Positions 53,262 to 61,439 of a stretch of 64,000 nucleotides of DNA are shown here, piece after piece. The notes below the pieces were generated by a model. That model was not told the DNA's origin. It did not search any database and was given only the letters and a program-made list of their open reading frames with translations. How positions within the stretch are numbered: position 1 is the first letter of the stretch; each line of letters opens with the position of its first letter. The translations under genes and the position numbers were made by a program. The stretch is from Novosphingobium indicum (GTDB lineage Bacteria; Pseudomonadota; Alphaproteobacteria; Sphingomonadales; Sphingomonadaceae): the NCBI RefSeq assembly GCF_014645195.1, contig NZ_BMLK01000012.1, positions 97,088-161,087 on the forward strand, read 5' to 3'.

Positions 53262-56006
53262 CTAAGCCCGGACCGCGTTCACTTTCGCCGTGCCGAACAT
53301 GCCCATCTTGCATTTGCCGGTGATCGAATCCGCCGTGGCCTGAAGGTCGTACTTGAGCGTGACCTTCATCGGCTTGTCGACTTTCACTTCGAACTTCATC
53401 CGGCCATCCTCGAAAGTGCCGCCCGAGAATTCCTGGCGGCCTTCAGGCGCGGAGAGGTAGCCGGAAAGCGACGTGCCCTCGGTGTCGAAGTGGGCGAGGA
53501 ATGTCTGCCCTCCCATCGGGGCCTTGAGCGTCATATCCCAGTCGCCATCGATGCTGGCGGTGGCTGGCGCCGGTTCAGTCTCGGGTGACACCGCGACAGT
53601 TTCGGCAGGCACTTCTTCCGCAACTGGCGCGGCCACCGCCTTTTCCGCAGGCGCCTGATGGCCGGAGACATTACGCTGCTCGATCACATCGAGAATGCGC
53701 GAGGGCGTCAGCGGCAGGGTCACTTCGCCCGCTTCACCGCCAAGCTCACCGAAGGGCGCGAGGGCATCGGCAATGGCATTGACCAGCGTCGGCGGGCCGA
53801 TGATGGCGCCGCCCTCGCCCACACCGCGCATGCCACCGATGGTCTGCGACGGGGTGTTGGCGTGCAGGTATTCGAAGTCCGGTACGTCCGAAATCGTCGG
53901 CATCAGGTAGTCCTTGAACGTCGCCGCCAGCGGATTGCCGCGCGCGTCGTAGGGCATGTCTTCCAGCAGCACCTGCCCGATGGCCTGTGCGAGACCACCC
54001 GCGATCTGGCCCTCGACGACGCCGGGGTTGATCACGGTGCCGCAGTCCTCGGCGCTGACCCAGCGCAGGATCTTCACGAAGCCGGTCTCGGCATCGACTT
54101 CGACCACGCAGCAGTGCGCGGCGCTGGTCATCGTCATCGGTGGCGGCTGATAGCGGAACTGGGCCTCCAGCCCGCTCGCCATGCCCTCGGGCAGGCGGGC
54201 GGGTTCGCCATAAGCGATCTCGGCCAGTTCCTTGAGCGAGCGCGACATTTCGGGCGCCCCTTCGACATGGACCATACCACCGTCGATGGTGACGGCGTCC
54301 ACACTGGCGTTGGACAAGTGCGCGGCGACGGCCTTGACCTTCTCCGCCAGCATCTCGGTCGCTTTCCAGGTCGCACCACCGGCGATCACGCCCTGACGGC
54401 TGCCCGCCGCACCCGGGCTGAAGGCACCAATGGCGCTGTCGCCTTCGAAGATGGAAATGTCCTCGTAGGCAACGCCCAGCCGGTCGGCGATGACCTGAGC
54501 CATCGTGGTCGCCGTGCCGTGTCCTTGCGAGTGGGTGGAGAGCATGGCGACGATCTTGCCGGTCGGCTCGATGCGCAATTGCACCGTCTCACCCGTCATC
54601 GGCTGCATGGCGCCTGCCGAGCCGGTCGGCTCGATGTAGGTCGCGATACCCATGCCGAGATAGCGCCCCTCCTTGCGGGCCTCCGCCTGCTCCCGCCGGA
54701 ACGCGGCTATATCGACGTTGGCGACGAGCTTTTCGAGGCATTCGCCCGGTGTGATGTCGGTTACCTCGATGCCCATGTTCGACGTAACCGGCTGATCGGG
54801 CAGGTAGATCAGGTTCTTGCGGCGCAGTTCGACCGGGTCGACGCCCATCTTGCGCGCGGCCTTGTCGAGCGTGGTTTCGCGGATCAGCGATTCCATTGCC
54901 CAGGGGCCGCGATAGCCGCCGAGCCCCATCGTGTTGGTGTACCAGCCGCGCGTCACGAAGCCGTAGGCGGGCAGCTTGTAGGCCGGCCACATGAACATGT
55001 GCACAGCGATGTTGGCATCCTCGCCCATGGGCCAGGCGCCGTTATTGCAAGCGTAGTCCGACCAGCCGGCAAGCAGCTTGCCCTCATCGTCGAGGCCGAT
55101 GGTCAGCGTCACTTCCTGCTCGCGCGCGTGGCTGGACGCGGTGAGCGCCTCGAAGCGGTCCTCGATCCACTTGAGCGGACGGCCGAACAGCCGTGCGGCA
55201 ACGACCACCGCCACTTCCTCGCGCCAGGGGATGTTCTTGAGGCCGAAGCCGCCGCCGACATCCTTGGCGATGACGCGGATCGATTCCTGCGGCATGCCCA
55301 GCGCGTGCGCCACATAGCGCGCGGCGAGATGCGGGCTCTGGCAGCCCATCCACACCGTCATTTCGCCCGAACCCTCGGGCGAGGCCACGCAGGCGCGGCA
55401 TTCCATGGGCGACTGGGCGATGCGCTGGTGGCGGATCGTATGGGTTACGACGTGCGGCGCCTTGTCGAGGAGCGGCTGGATCGCTTCTTCCAGCATGTCC
55501 TCGTCGCCCATTTCAGCCGCAATATTGTCGTCCTTGTCGGGATGGACGAGCGCGCCCGTCTTGGCATCGGCAATGGTGACGAGCGGCGTTTCCTCGTCGA
55601 TCTCGAGTTCGATGAGCGCCGCGGCGTCTTCTGCCTGCGCGCGGCTCTCGGCAATGACCATGCAGACCGGGTCGCCCACGCAAGCCACGCGCCCGTCGGC
55701 CAGCAGCGTGACCGGGCTCTCGATCGGCGTGAAAAAGAAGCTCAGCATCTGCACCGGGATCGCGGCGAGATCGGCCTGCGTGTAGATCGCCTGAACGCCG
55801 GGCATCTCGCGCGCCACGCCCATGTCGATGGAGACGATCCTGCCGCGCGCAACCGGGCTGCGCACGAAGGCGATGTGCAGCATGCCGGGCAGCTGGATAT
55901 CGTCGGTAAACTGGCCGCGCCCGGTCAGCAGGCGGCCGTCTTCCTTGCGGGGCGTACGTTCGCCGACATAGCGCGTCGCGCCCACACTGCTTGCGTGATA
56001 GTTCAT
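53262..56006 (-). CDS. molybdenum hydroxylase large subunit (CoxL form II-like) with extra C-terminal domain
   Basis: 914 residues. It is the molybdopterin-binding subunit of an aldehyde oxidase/xanthine dehydrogenase/CoxL-type enzyme. VGGGFGLKN, the active-site loop LGGYRGPWAMES (form II-like, not the AYRCSFR of CO dehydrogenase) and GEGGAIIGPPTLVNAIADAL with the catalytic Glu are present. After the normal end (~782) comes a Pro/Ala/Glu linker (782-818) and an added 96-residue strand-rich domain (819-914, IDGDWDMTLKAPMGGQTF). The start overlaps the coxS stop (ATGA). The substrate is unknown: an N-heterocycle or aldehyde, not CO. Confidence 0.9.
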   Translation of the reverse strand: MNYHASSVGATRYVGERTPRKEDGRLLTGRGQFTDDIQLPGMLHIAFVRSPVARGRIVSIDMGVAREMPGVQAIYTQADLAAIPVQMLSFFFTPIESPVTLLADGRVACVGDPVCMVIAESRAQAEDAAALIELEIDEETPLVTIADAKTGALVHPDKDDNIAAEMGDEDMLEEAIQPLLDKAPHVVTHTIRHQRIAQSPMECRACVASPEGSGEMTVWMGCQSPHLAARYVAHALGMPQESIRVIAKDVGGGFGLKNIPWREEVAVVVAARLFGRPLKWIEDRFEALTASSHAREQEVTLTIGLDDEGKLLAGWSDYACNNGAWPMGEDANIAVHMFMWPAYKLPAYGFVTRGWYTNTMGLGGYRGPWAMESLIRETTLDKAARKMGVDPVELRRKNLIYLPDQPVTSNMGIEVTDITPGECLEKLVANVDIAAFRREQAEARKEGRYLGMGIATYIEPTGSAGAMQPMTGETVQLRIEPTGKIVAMLSTHSQGHGTATTMAQVIADRLGVAYEDISIFEGDSAIGAFSPGAAGSRQGVIAGGATWKATEMLAEKVKAVAAHLSNASVDAVTIDGGMVHVEGAPEMSRSLKELAEIAYGEPARLPEGMASGLEAQFRYQPPPMTMTSAAHCCVVEVDAETGFVKILRWVSAEDCGTVINPGVVEGQIAGGLAQAIGQVLLEDMPYDARGNPLAATFKDYLMPTISDVPDFEYLHANTPSQTIGGMRGVGEGGAIIGPPTLVNAIADALAPFGELGGEAGEVTLPLTPSRILDVIEQRNVSGHQAPAEKAVAAPVAEEVPAETVAVSPETEPAPATASIDGDWDMTLKAPMGGQTFLAHFDTEGTSLSGYLSAPEGRQEFSGGTFEDGRMKFEVKVDKPMKVTLKYDLQATADSITGKCKMGMFGTAKVNAVRA

Positions 56007-56476
56007 GCCGCTTCTCCCGCGAGCTGGCGTATGGCGCGGCGGATGCCCTGGTAGCCGGTGCAGCGGCAGATGTGGCCGGACATGGCCGTTTCCATCTCCT
56101 CGGTGGTGGCCGAAGGATTGTCTTCCAGCACGGTCGCCAGCGTGATCGCGACGCCCGGCGTACAGAAACCGCACTGCAGCCCGAAATTGTCCTTGAGCGC
56201 CTGCTGGACGCGGTGAAGCGTGCCGTCCGGTTTGGCGAGGCCTTCCACCGTGGTGATCTCGCTGCCGTTCGCCTGTACCGCGAGCATCAGGCACGAGCGC
56301 ATGGCCACGCCGTCCACCCGCACCGTGCAGGCGCCGCAGACGCCGTGCTCGCAGGCGAGATGCGTGCCGGTATAACCCAGCCCTTCGCGCAGGAATTCGC
56401 CCAGGCTCGTGCGCGCTTCCACCGTGGCGCTGTGACGGTGGCCGTTGACGGTCAGATCGATCTTGTGCTCGCTCAT
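56003..56476 (-). CDS. molybdenum hydroxylase [2Fe-2S] small subunit (CoxS-like)
   Basis: 157 residues. The plant-ferredoxin-like cluster ligands are Cys42, 47, 50 and 62 (LACEHGVCGACTVRVDG). The second cluster domain has Cys102, 105, 137 and 139 (LQCGFCTPGV, ICRCTGYQ). It relays electrons between the Mo centre and FAD. It is coupled to neighbours by ATGA overlaps on both sides. Confidence 0.95.
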   Translation of the reverse strand: MSEHKIDLTVNGHRHSATVEARTSLGEFLREGLGYTGTHLACEHGVCGACTVRVDGVAMRSCLMLAVQANGSEITTVEGLAKPDGTLHRVQQALKDNFGLQCGFCTPGVAITLATVLEDNPSATTEEMETAMSGHICRCTGYQGIRRAIRQLAGEAA

Positions 56477-57342
56477 GCGGCGCTCCTGAGATCCAGTGCC
56501 TCGCGCAGGGTACGGGCGAAGATGCGCTTGCCGACCGTGCGGCGATATTCGGCGCTGGCGTGATGGTCATCGAAGGGGGCGGTATCGGCGACGGCAAGCG
56601 CGGCGACGGCATCGGGATCGATCTCCGCCAGCGCCTTTCCGATCAGCGCCGCTTCGGCCTGACGCGCCTTGATCGGCGTCGGCCCCATGCCGAACCAGGC
56701 GATGCCCGCGCGGGCGACCTTGCCGCCTTCCAGCACCAGAGCCCCGACCATGCCGACGAGCGCGAAGTCGCCGGTCCGCTGCGCAACTTCGCGGAACAGC
56801 ACGACATGCCCGTCCGGCCAGTCCGGATAGACGATGCCGGTCACCAGATCCTCGGGCTCCAGCACGGTCATGTAGGGGCCGATGTAGAAGTCTTCGGCCT
56901 TGACCATGCGCGTGCCCTGCGCCGAGGTAATCTCGATCGACGCGCCCAGCGCGACGGCAGCCGCTGGCATTTCCGCCGCAGGCTCACCCAGCGAGACAGA
57001 ACCGCCCACAGTGCCGCGATTGCGGGTCTGGTAGTGGCCGACGTGCCCGAGTGCCGTGACCAGCGCGGGCAGGTGCTGCGCCAGCGTCGAATCGCGGAGC
57101 GCTTCGGCCTGACGCGTGGCAGGCCCGACACGGGTTCCGCCATCGATACGGCTGACGCCCTTGAGATCGGCGATGCCGTTGATGTCGACGAGGATGAAGG
57201 GCTGGCTCATGCGCAGGTTGAGCAGCGGCATCAGCGTCTGCCCGCCCGCGATCACGGTTGCGCCGCCGCCTGCCTCGGCTAGAATCTGACAGGCTTCGGC
57301 CACATTCGTCGGCCGCGCGTAGTCGAACGGTGCAGGTTTCAT
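56473..57342 (-). CDS. molybdenum hydroxylase FAD subunit (CoxM-like)
   Basis: 289 residues, a VAO-type FAD-binding fold with ATVIAGGQTLMPLLNLRMSQP for the ADP part and RNRGTVGGSVSLGEPAAEMP around the flavin. It passes electrons to an external acceptor. The ATG overlaps the coxG stop, the TGA overlaps the coxS ATG. Confidence 0.94.
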   Translation of the reverse strand: MKPAPFDYARPTNVAEACQILAEAGGGATVIAGGQTLMPLLNLRMSQPFILVDINGIADLKGVSRIDGGTRVGPATRQAEALRDSTLAQHLPALVTALGHVGHYQTRNRGTVGGSVSLGEPAAEMPAAAVALGASIEITSAQGTRMVKAEDFYIGPYMTVLEPEDLVTGIVYPDWPDGHVVLFREVAQRTGDFALVGMVGALVLEGGKVARAGIAWFGMGPTPIKARQAEAALIGKALAEIDPDAVAALAVADTAPFDDHHASAEYRRTVGKRIFARTLREALDLRSAA

Positions 57343-58055
57343 CGCCGGCCTCCCCGGCGCCCGGCCTCGTAGGCGGCAGCCGCGGTCACCACTATCAGAA
57401 CCACCATAAGAAGCGTTTGCGAAGGCAAGTGCCAGGCCCCCAGCGCATAACCTGCCAGCAAGGCCATGACGAGGGCGGCGACCCAGCCCCACAGCGGCGC
57501 GGGTTGCGATCCTGCCGGTGCCGGCGCGGGAGCAGCCGCGGGCGCCGCCGTGACCGGCGCCTGCGCCGCTCCGGATGCCTGCGGCGCAGCCTCTGCAGCT
57601 GCCGTAGCGCCCTGCCCGCTTACAACTTCGCCAAACTTGGTGAAGAACTTGCCGGCCAGGTTCTTGGCGGTCGCATCGATGATCGGTCCGCCAAGCTGAG
57701 CCATACGCCCGCCGACTTCCGCCTCGACCTCGTAGGACACCAGCGTACCGCCACCCGGGGCATCGGAAAGGCGCACTTTCGCGCCGCCCTTGGCCGAGCC
57801 GGCAATGCCGCCATTGCCCGATCCGGTGATCGTATAGCCGTTGGGCGCATCGATATCCGAAAGCTGCACATTGCCTTTGAAGCGCGCACCGATCGGGCCG
57901 ATCTTCACTTCGGCGACCGCCACGAAGCGATCGCCGCCTTCCCTTTCCAGGCTCTGGCAACCGGGAATGCATTGAGCGAGAACGGCGGGGTCGTTCAGGG
58001 CCTCCCACACCTTCTGGCGCGGCGCGGCAATCTGCTGCTCGCCGGTCATCTGCAT
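57339..58055 (-). CDS. CoxG-like SRPBCC protein with C-terminal membrane helices
   Basis: 238 residues. A START/SRPBCC domain (1-150, EQQIAAPRQKVWEALNDPAVLAQ) is followed by an Ala/Pro-rich linker (155-185) and two hydrophobic segments at the end, with a basic tail. CoxG proteins tether or recruit Cox-type enzymes to the membrane, which this anchored form fits. GGGGAGAG precedes the ATG 58055. It is first in the coxG-coxM-coxS-coxL operon. Confidence 0.88.
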   Translation of the reverse strand: MQMTGEQQIAAPRQKVWEALNDPAVLAQCIPGCQSLEREGGDRFVAVAEVKIGPIGARFKGNVQLSDIDAPNGYTITGSGNGGIAGSAKGGAKVRLSDAPGGGTLVSYEVEAEVGGRMAQLGGPIIDATAKNLAGKFFTKFGEVVSGQGATAAAEAAPQASGAAQAPVTAAPAAAPAPAPAGSQPAPLWGWVAALVMALLAGYALGAWHLPSQTLLMVVLIVVTAAAAYEAGRRGGRR

Positions 58056-58289
58056 TCTGGTCTCTCCCCAATCCTTGACGTTGAACCGGCATCGCTGACC
58101 GGCTGCGCTATGGGCGCGATACAACGACGAGATGGCGCGCGATGCAACCCCTATGAGCGACTATAGATCATATTTTGTTGGAACATGCAGGTATCGCTGC
58201 TGCGCTGGTCATGCCACCTCTCCCTTGACCGAAGCCCTCGCAGCCAACACGATCATGGCGGCACCGAAAATCGGGCCAGGGGAGAGACT
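58056..58289. promoter_or_regulatory. divergent promoter region between the Cox-like operon and the SMP-30 operon
   Basis: 234 bp. An A/T-richer stretch at 58158-58185 (ACTATAGATCATATTTTGTT) is the likely promoter core. A single region probably drives both the Cox-like operon and the SMP-30/SDR/SnoaL operon, so the two are likely one regulon. No regulator gene is adjacent. Confidence 0.45.
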
Positions 58290-59189
58290 ATGACCGACCT
58301 GTCCGCCATGCAGTTCACCGAACTGGCATCCGGGATCTATCTGGAGGGCCTCTCGGTCGATCACGAACGCGACGTGATCTGGTACAGCGACGTCGTGGGC
58401 GGCGGCATCCATGGCGTGAAGCCCGATGGCAGCCCGGTCGCCGTCCTCGATCCCGAACGCATGTGGACCGGCGGCATCATGATGAACGCAGACGGCGCGG
58501 TCCTCTCCAGCGGACAGGGCGGCGTGCGCTGGAACAATCCCGACACCGGCGCCTCCGGCTGGCTGATCGAGGAAATCGACGGCAAGCCCGTCAATGGCGT
58601 GAATGAGATGTGGCCCGACGGTAAAGGCGGAATGTTCTTCGGCACGATCGACATGGAATACATCATCGCCGCACGCGAAACCCGCCCCGTCGCGCTCTAC
58701 CGGCTGACGCGCGATCGCGAGGTCATCCAGCTTGCCGGGAACATGCGCTTCACCAACGGCATCGGCTACAACCCGGCGCGCCGCGAGTTCTACTGCTCCG
58801 AAACCTTCGGCAAGGGCCTGATCTGGGACGTCACGCCCGATCTCATGCTGGAGAACAAACGCGTGCTGCTCGACCGCGACGACTGCGACGGCCTCGCGCT
58901 CGATTGCGAGGACACCATCTGGATTCCGGGCGTCTACTCCCCGGGCATCATCCGCCGCGTGACACCGCAGGGAGAGGAGCTGAAACCGATCCCGACCCCG
59001 CCCGGCGCCACCACGCAAGTCCGCTTCGGCGGCCGCGACGGGCGCGACATGTACATCGTTCTGGTCCCCGAAGATGCGGGCGATTGCCTCAAGAACGGGC
59101 GACCGCTTTCGGGCACCTCATCGCTATGGCGCGGGCGCTCACCGGTCGCGGGCGTGAAGGTTCCGCCCACCGGATTCGTACTGTCCTGA
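58290..59189 (+). CDS. SMP-30/gluconolactonase family protein
   Basis: 299 residues, a beta-propeller lactonase-like protein. It has the N-terminal metal Glu region LASGIYLEGLSVDHERDVIW, Asn/Asp sites in KPVNGVNEMWPDGKGGMFFG and MRFTNGIGYNPARREFY, and RDDCDGLALDCEDTIWIPG. GGGGAGAG precedes the ATG. It differs clearly from the SMP-30 protein at 28806, so the two probably act on different lactones or esters. It heads the operon with the SDR and SnoaL-like genes. Confidence 0.88.
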   Translation: MTDLSAMQFTELASGIYLEGLSVDHERDVIWYSDVVGGGIHGVKPDGSPVAVLDPERMWTGGIMMNADGAVLSSGQGGVRWNNPDTGASGWLIEEIDGKPVNGVNEMWPDGKGGMFFGTIDMEYIIAARETRPVALYRLTRDREVIQLAGNMRFTNGIGYNPARREFYCSETFGKGLIWDVTPDLMLENKRVLLDRDDCDGLALDCEDTIWIPGVYSPGIIRRVTPQGEELKPIPTPPGATTQVRFGGRDGRDMYIVLVPEDAGDCLKNGRPLSGTSSLWRGRSPVAGVKVPPTGFVLS

Positions 59190-59295
59190 AGGGAGGTCCC
59201 GCCGTGGCGATCTCGCCGCACCGGCGCTGGCCTGCAGGCAAACCCGGAGCTACCTAGGCAGCTCATCCGATAGCCGAGAAAGAAGGGAAGAGGTC

Positions 59296-60117
59296 ATGAG
59301 TGCGAGTGCAGTCCCCGGCACAATCGTCATCACCGGTGCTGCTGGCGGCATGGGCAATCCTGCAGCCATCCGCTTTGCCGCCAAGGGCCGCCCCCTGCTC
59401 CTGTGCGACCTTCATGCGGAACCCGTCGAAGCGCTTGCCGCCGTGCTGCGCGGCACCGGCACCGATATCCGCACGCTGGCCGGCGACATTGCCGCGCCCG
59501 ACTTCTCCGACCAGATCGTGGCCAAGCTCGATGGCGGCCCCATTGCCGGGCTGGTCCACACCGCCGGCCTCTCGCCGACAATGGCGGACGGCGAGCGTAT
59601 CTTCGCGGTCAACTACGACGCGACCCTGAACCTCATCGCCGGACTGCTGCCGCACTTCTCGGAAGGCGCCTGCGCCGTGCTGATCTCCTCGGTCTCCGCC
59701 TACATGCTGGGCGACCCGACCATGCTCGGCGCCATCCGCGAGTTCGTGCTGAGCGGCGACAAGAGCGGCATCGCGCAGTTCATGTCCAATCCCGGCATGG
59801 CCTACGCGGTCTCCAAGCGCGCGGTGATCGGCCTCGTCGAGCGTGAGGCGACCGTCTTCGGCGAACGCGGCGTGCGCATCGCCTCGATCGCGCCGGGTTT
59901 CATCGACACCTCGATGGGCAAGGCCGAAGCGGAATCGAGCGAGCAGATGCGCGCGATGATCGGCATGGTGCCGCAAAAGCGCATGGGCCATGGCGACGAG
60001 ATCGCCGCGGTCGCGGAGTTCCTCTGCTCCCCCAACGCCTCCTACATCAGCGGCTGCGACATCCGCGTCGACGGCGGCATCGTCGGCCATCTCGGCATGC
60101 GGGAGGCCGGCAAGTGA
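59296..60117 (+). CDS. SDR family oxidoreductase
   Basis: 273 residues, classical SDR: TGAAGGMGNP cofactor loop, SSVSAYM with the Ser, and YAVSK with catalytic Tyr/Lys, then PGFIDTSMG. GAAGGGAAGAGG precedes the ATG. Its last codons overlap the GTG of the SnoaL-like gene (GTGA). Substrate unknown. Confidence 0.9.
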   Translation: MSASAVPGTIVITGAAGGMGNPAAIRFAAKGRPLLLCDLHAEPVEALAAVLRGTGTDIRTLAGDIAAPDFSDQIVAKLDGGPIAGLVHTAGLSPTMADGERIFAVNYDATLNLIAGLLPHFSEGACAVLISSVSAYMLGDPTMLGAIREFVLSGDKSGIAQFMSNPGMAYAVSKRAVIGLVEREATVFGERGVRIASIAPGFIDTSMGKAEAESSEQMRAMIGMVPQKRMGHGDEIAAVAEFLCSPNASYISGCDIRVDGGIVGHLGMREAGK

Positions 60118-60689
60118 GCATGGAAGCCGACCTGAACGATCTCGCGAAGACGGTCGGCTACCTCAAGGACCGGCAGGACATCCTCGACTGCATCGTGCGC
60201 GAGTGCCGTGCACGCGATCGGCAGGACGTGGAACAGATCGCCTTGTGCTGGTGGGAGGACGGCGTCGACGAACACGGCCCCGTCGTCAGCTTCGCCCCGG
60301 ACTATCCGGCGCGCGCCAACGCCGGACACAAGGCGGCGTTCCACATGACCAGCCACAACATCACCAACCACTTGTGCGAACTCGATGGCGATGTCGCCTA
60401 TTGCGAAAGCTACGTGATCGGCGGACTGCGCTGGCTCGACGGCGAGAAGACCTCGATCGCCTTCGGGCGCTACATCGATCAGCTGGAAAAGCGCCCCAAC
60501 GCCAAGGGCGATCCCGAGTGGCGCATCAAGACGCGCCGCTGCACGATCGAGATGACCGCCGACGCCGATCCCGACTGGCTGCACTCCGATGCGATCAAGG
60601 GCTTCCTGAAGCCGCTGTGGAGCAAGGAAGATCCTTCCTACGAACGGCCGATCACGTGGAAGCCCAAGGACGAAGGGGTGCGCTGGTAG
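60114..60689 (+). CDS. SnoaL-like / NTF2-fold protein
   Basis: 191 residues, a SnoaL_4-type protein with an N-terminal helical part (VGYLKDRQDILDCIVRECRA) and a barrel with HMTSHNITNHLCELDGD. Members include isomerases and ring-hydroxylating small subunits without cofactor. The GTG at 60114 overlaps the SDR stop; an ATG two codons later is possible. Likely acts on the same substrate as the SDR. Confidence 0.82.
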   Translation: MSMEADLNDLAKTVGYLKDRQDILDCIVRECRARDRQDVEQIALCWWEDGVDEHGPVVSFAPDYPARANAGHKAAFHMTSHNITNHLCELDGDVAYCESYVIGGLRWLDGEKTSIAFGRYIDQLEKRPNAKGDPEWRIKTRRCTIEMTADADPDWLHSDAIKGFLKPLWSKEDPSYERPITWKPKDEGVRW

Positions 60690-60739
60690 CAGGCAACTTT
60701 ACCTGCCATCCCCGTTCGGATGGGTAAGGCCCTTTTCTT

Positions 60740-61111
60740 TCAGGCGTTCGAGAAATCCGATTCCCGCTCCACCACCGTCGCAATACGGAAAGCCGTGCGG
60801 TCGAAAAGGTTCTTCTCGTCCTCGATGATCTCGTCGGGCATCAGGCTGGTGGTGATATAGGCCAGCGTCCCGCGATAGGTCTCTTCATTGTCGAACCACA
60901 GCTCGGTGATTACGTCCGGCGCATCGGTGAATTCGCCGGTTTCGGGATGCGGCTGGGGATCGATGTAACGCCGGATGTAGCGCGAAACGCCGCTGGAATA
61001 CTTCTCCGCAAGTGGCGCATGCTTGCTCTCGTAATAGTCGCGGAACGCCTCGACCGAGATGTCCGGTCGCCGCTTCATGAACAGCAGGATCTTGTAGGTC
61101 TGGTCCGCCAT
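60740..61111 (-). CDS. EthD domain protein
   Basis: 123 residues, a dimeric alpha/beta barrel of the EthD group (KILLFMKRRPDISVEAFRDY, ESKHAPLAEKY). Such proteins accompany degradation of ethers, steroids and polyketide-like compounds, sometimes as small cyclases. GGAGAGG lies four bases before the ATG. Convergent with the SnoaL-like gene; the last of the cluster on this side. Confidence 0.8.
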   Translation of the reverse strand: MADQTYKILLFMKRRPDISVEAFRDYYESKHAPLAEKYSSGVSRYIRRYIDPQPHPETGEFTDAPDVITELWFDNEETYRGTLAYITTSLMPDEIIEDEKNLFDRTAFRIATVVERESDFSNA

Positions 61112-61210
61112 TAGCCTCTCCAACGTTGCCTTCTTTTGGCGAGGTCTAACACAAGCGCGTGGCCTGCGCCTGCCGCCACGGCGATCAGACGAGACGCCCC
61201 TGCCGGACCA

Positions 61211-61339
61211 TCACTCGAATTCCTTGGCAACCCGCTTGTGCGCCTTGCGTTCGCGGTGCGCGCGCCATCCTCCGCGTATCAATGCCGCGACCAGAAGAAA
61301 CGGGACCAGGGAGGCTCCCAAAAGAATTATCGCCCACAT
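61211..61339 (-). CDS. small single-pass membrane protein, 42 residues
   Basis: Starts at an ATG with GGAG eight bases upstream, has one membrane helix (WAIILLGASLVPFLLVAALI) and a basic cytoplasmic tail of Arg/Lys/His. A longer reading of 63 residues has no ribosome binding site. No family recognised. It lies downstream of the flotillin terminator, on the same strand. Confidence 0.55.
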   Translation of the reverse strand: MWAIILLGASLVPFLLVAALIRGGWRAHRERKAHKRVAKEFE

Positions 61340-61401
61340 ACCTGCGGCTCCGAAACTGGCTTTCCAACGTGGCGTTCGCGGATTTCCGAAAAGCAAATTC
61401 A

Positions 61402-61430
61402 AAGCCCGGGAGAGCGTGTCCCCCGGGCTT
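61402..61430 (-). terminator. intrinsic terminator of the flotillin gene
   Basis: A stem of AAGCCCGGG (61402-61410) with CCCGGGCTT (61422-61430) across an 11-base loop, 10 bp beyond the flotillin stop on the minus strand. It is followed in transcript direction by a T-rich stretch (TTTGAATTTGCTTTT). Convincing as a terminator of the gene at 61440. Confidence 0.7.
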
Positions 61431-61439
61431 CGCTTTGCC

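Noticed and set aside
53658..56054. 798-codon plus-strand frame antisense to coxL
   Set aside because: The minus strand encodes a clear molybdopterin subunit; the antisense translation is His/Arg/Gly-rich without family features.
53262..56476. CO dehydrogenase (CoxSL)
   Set aside because: The active-site loop is GYRGPWAME, not the AYRCSFR signature of form I CO dehydrogenase.
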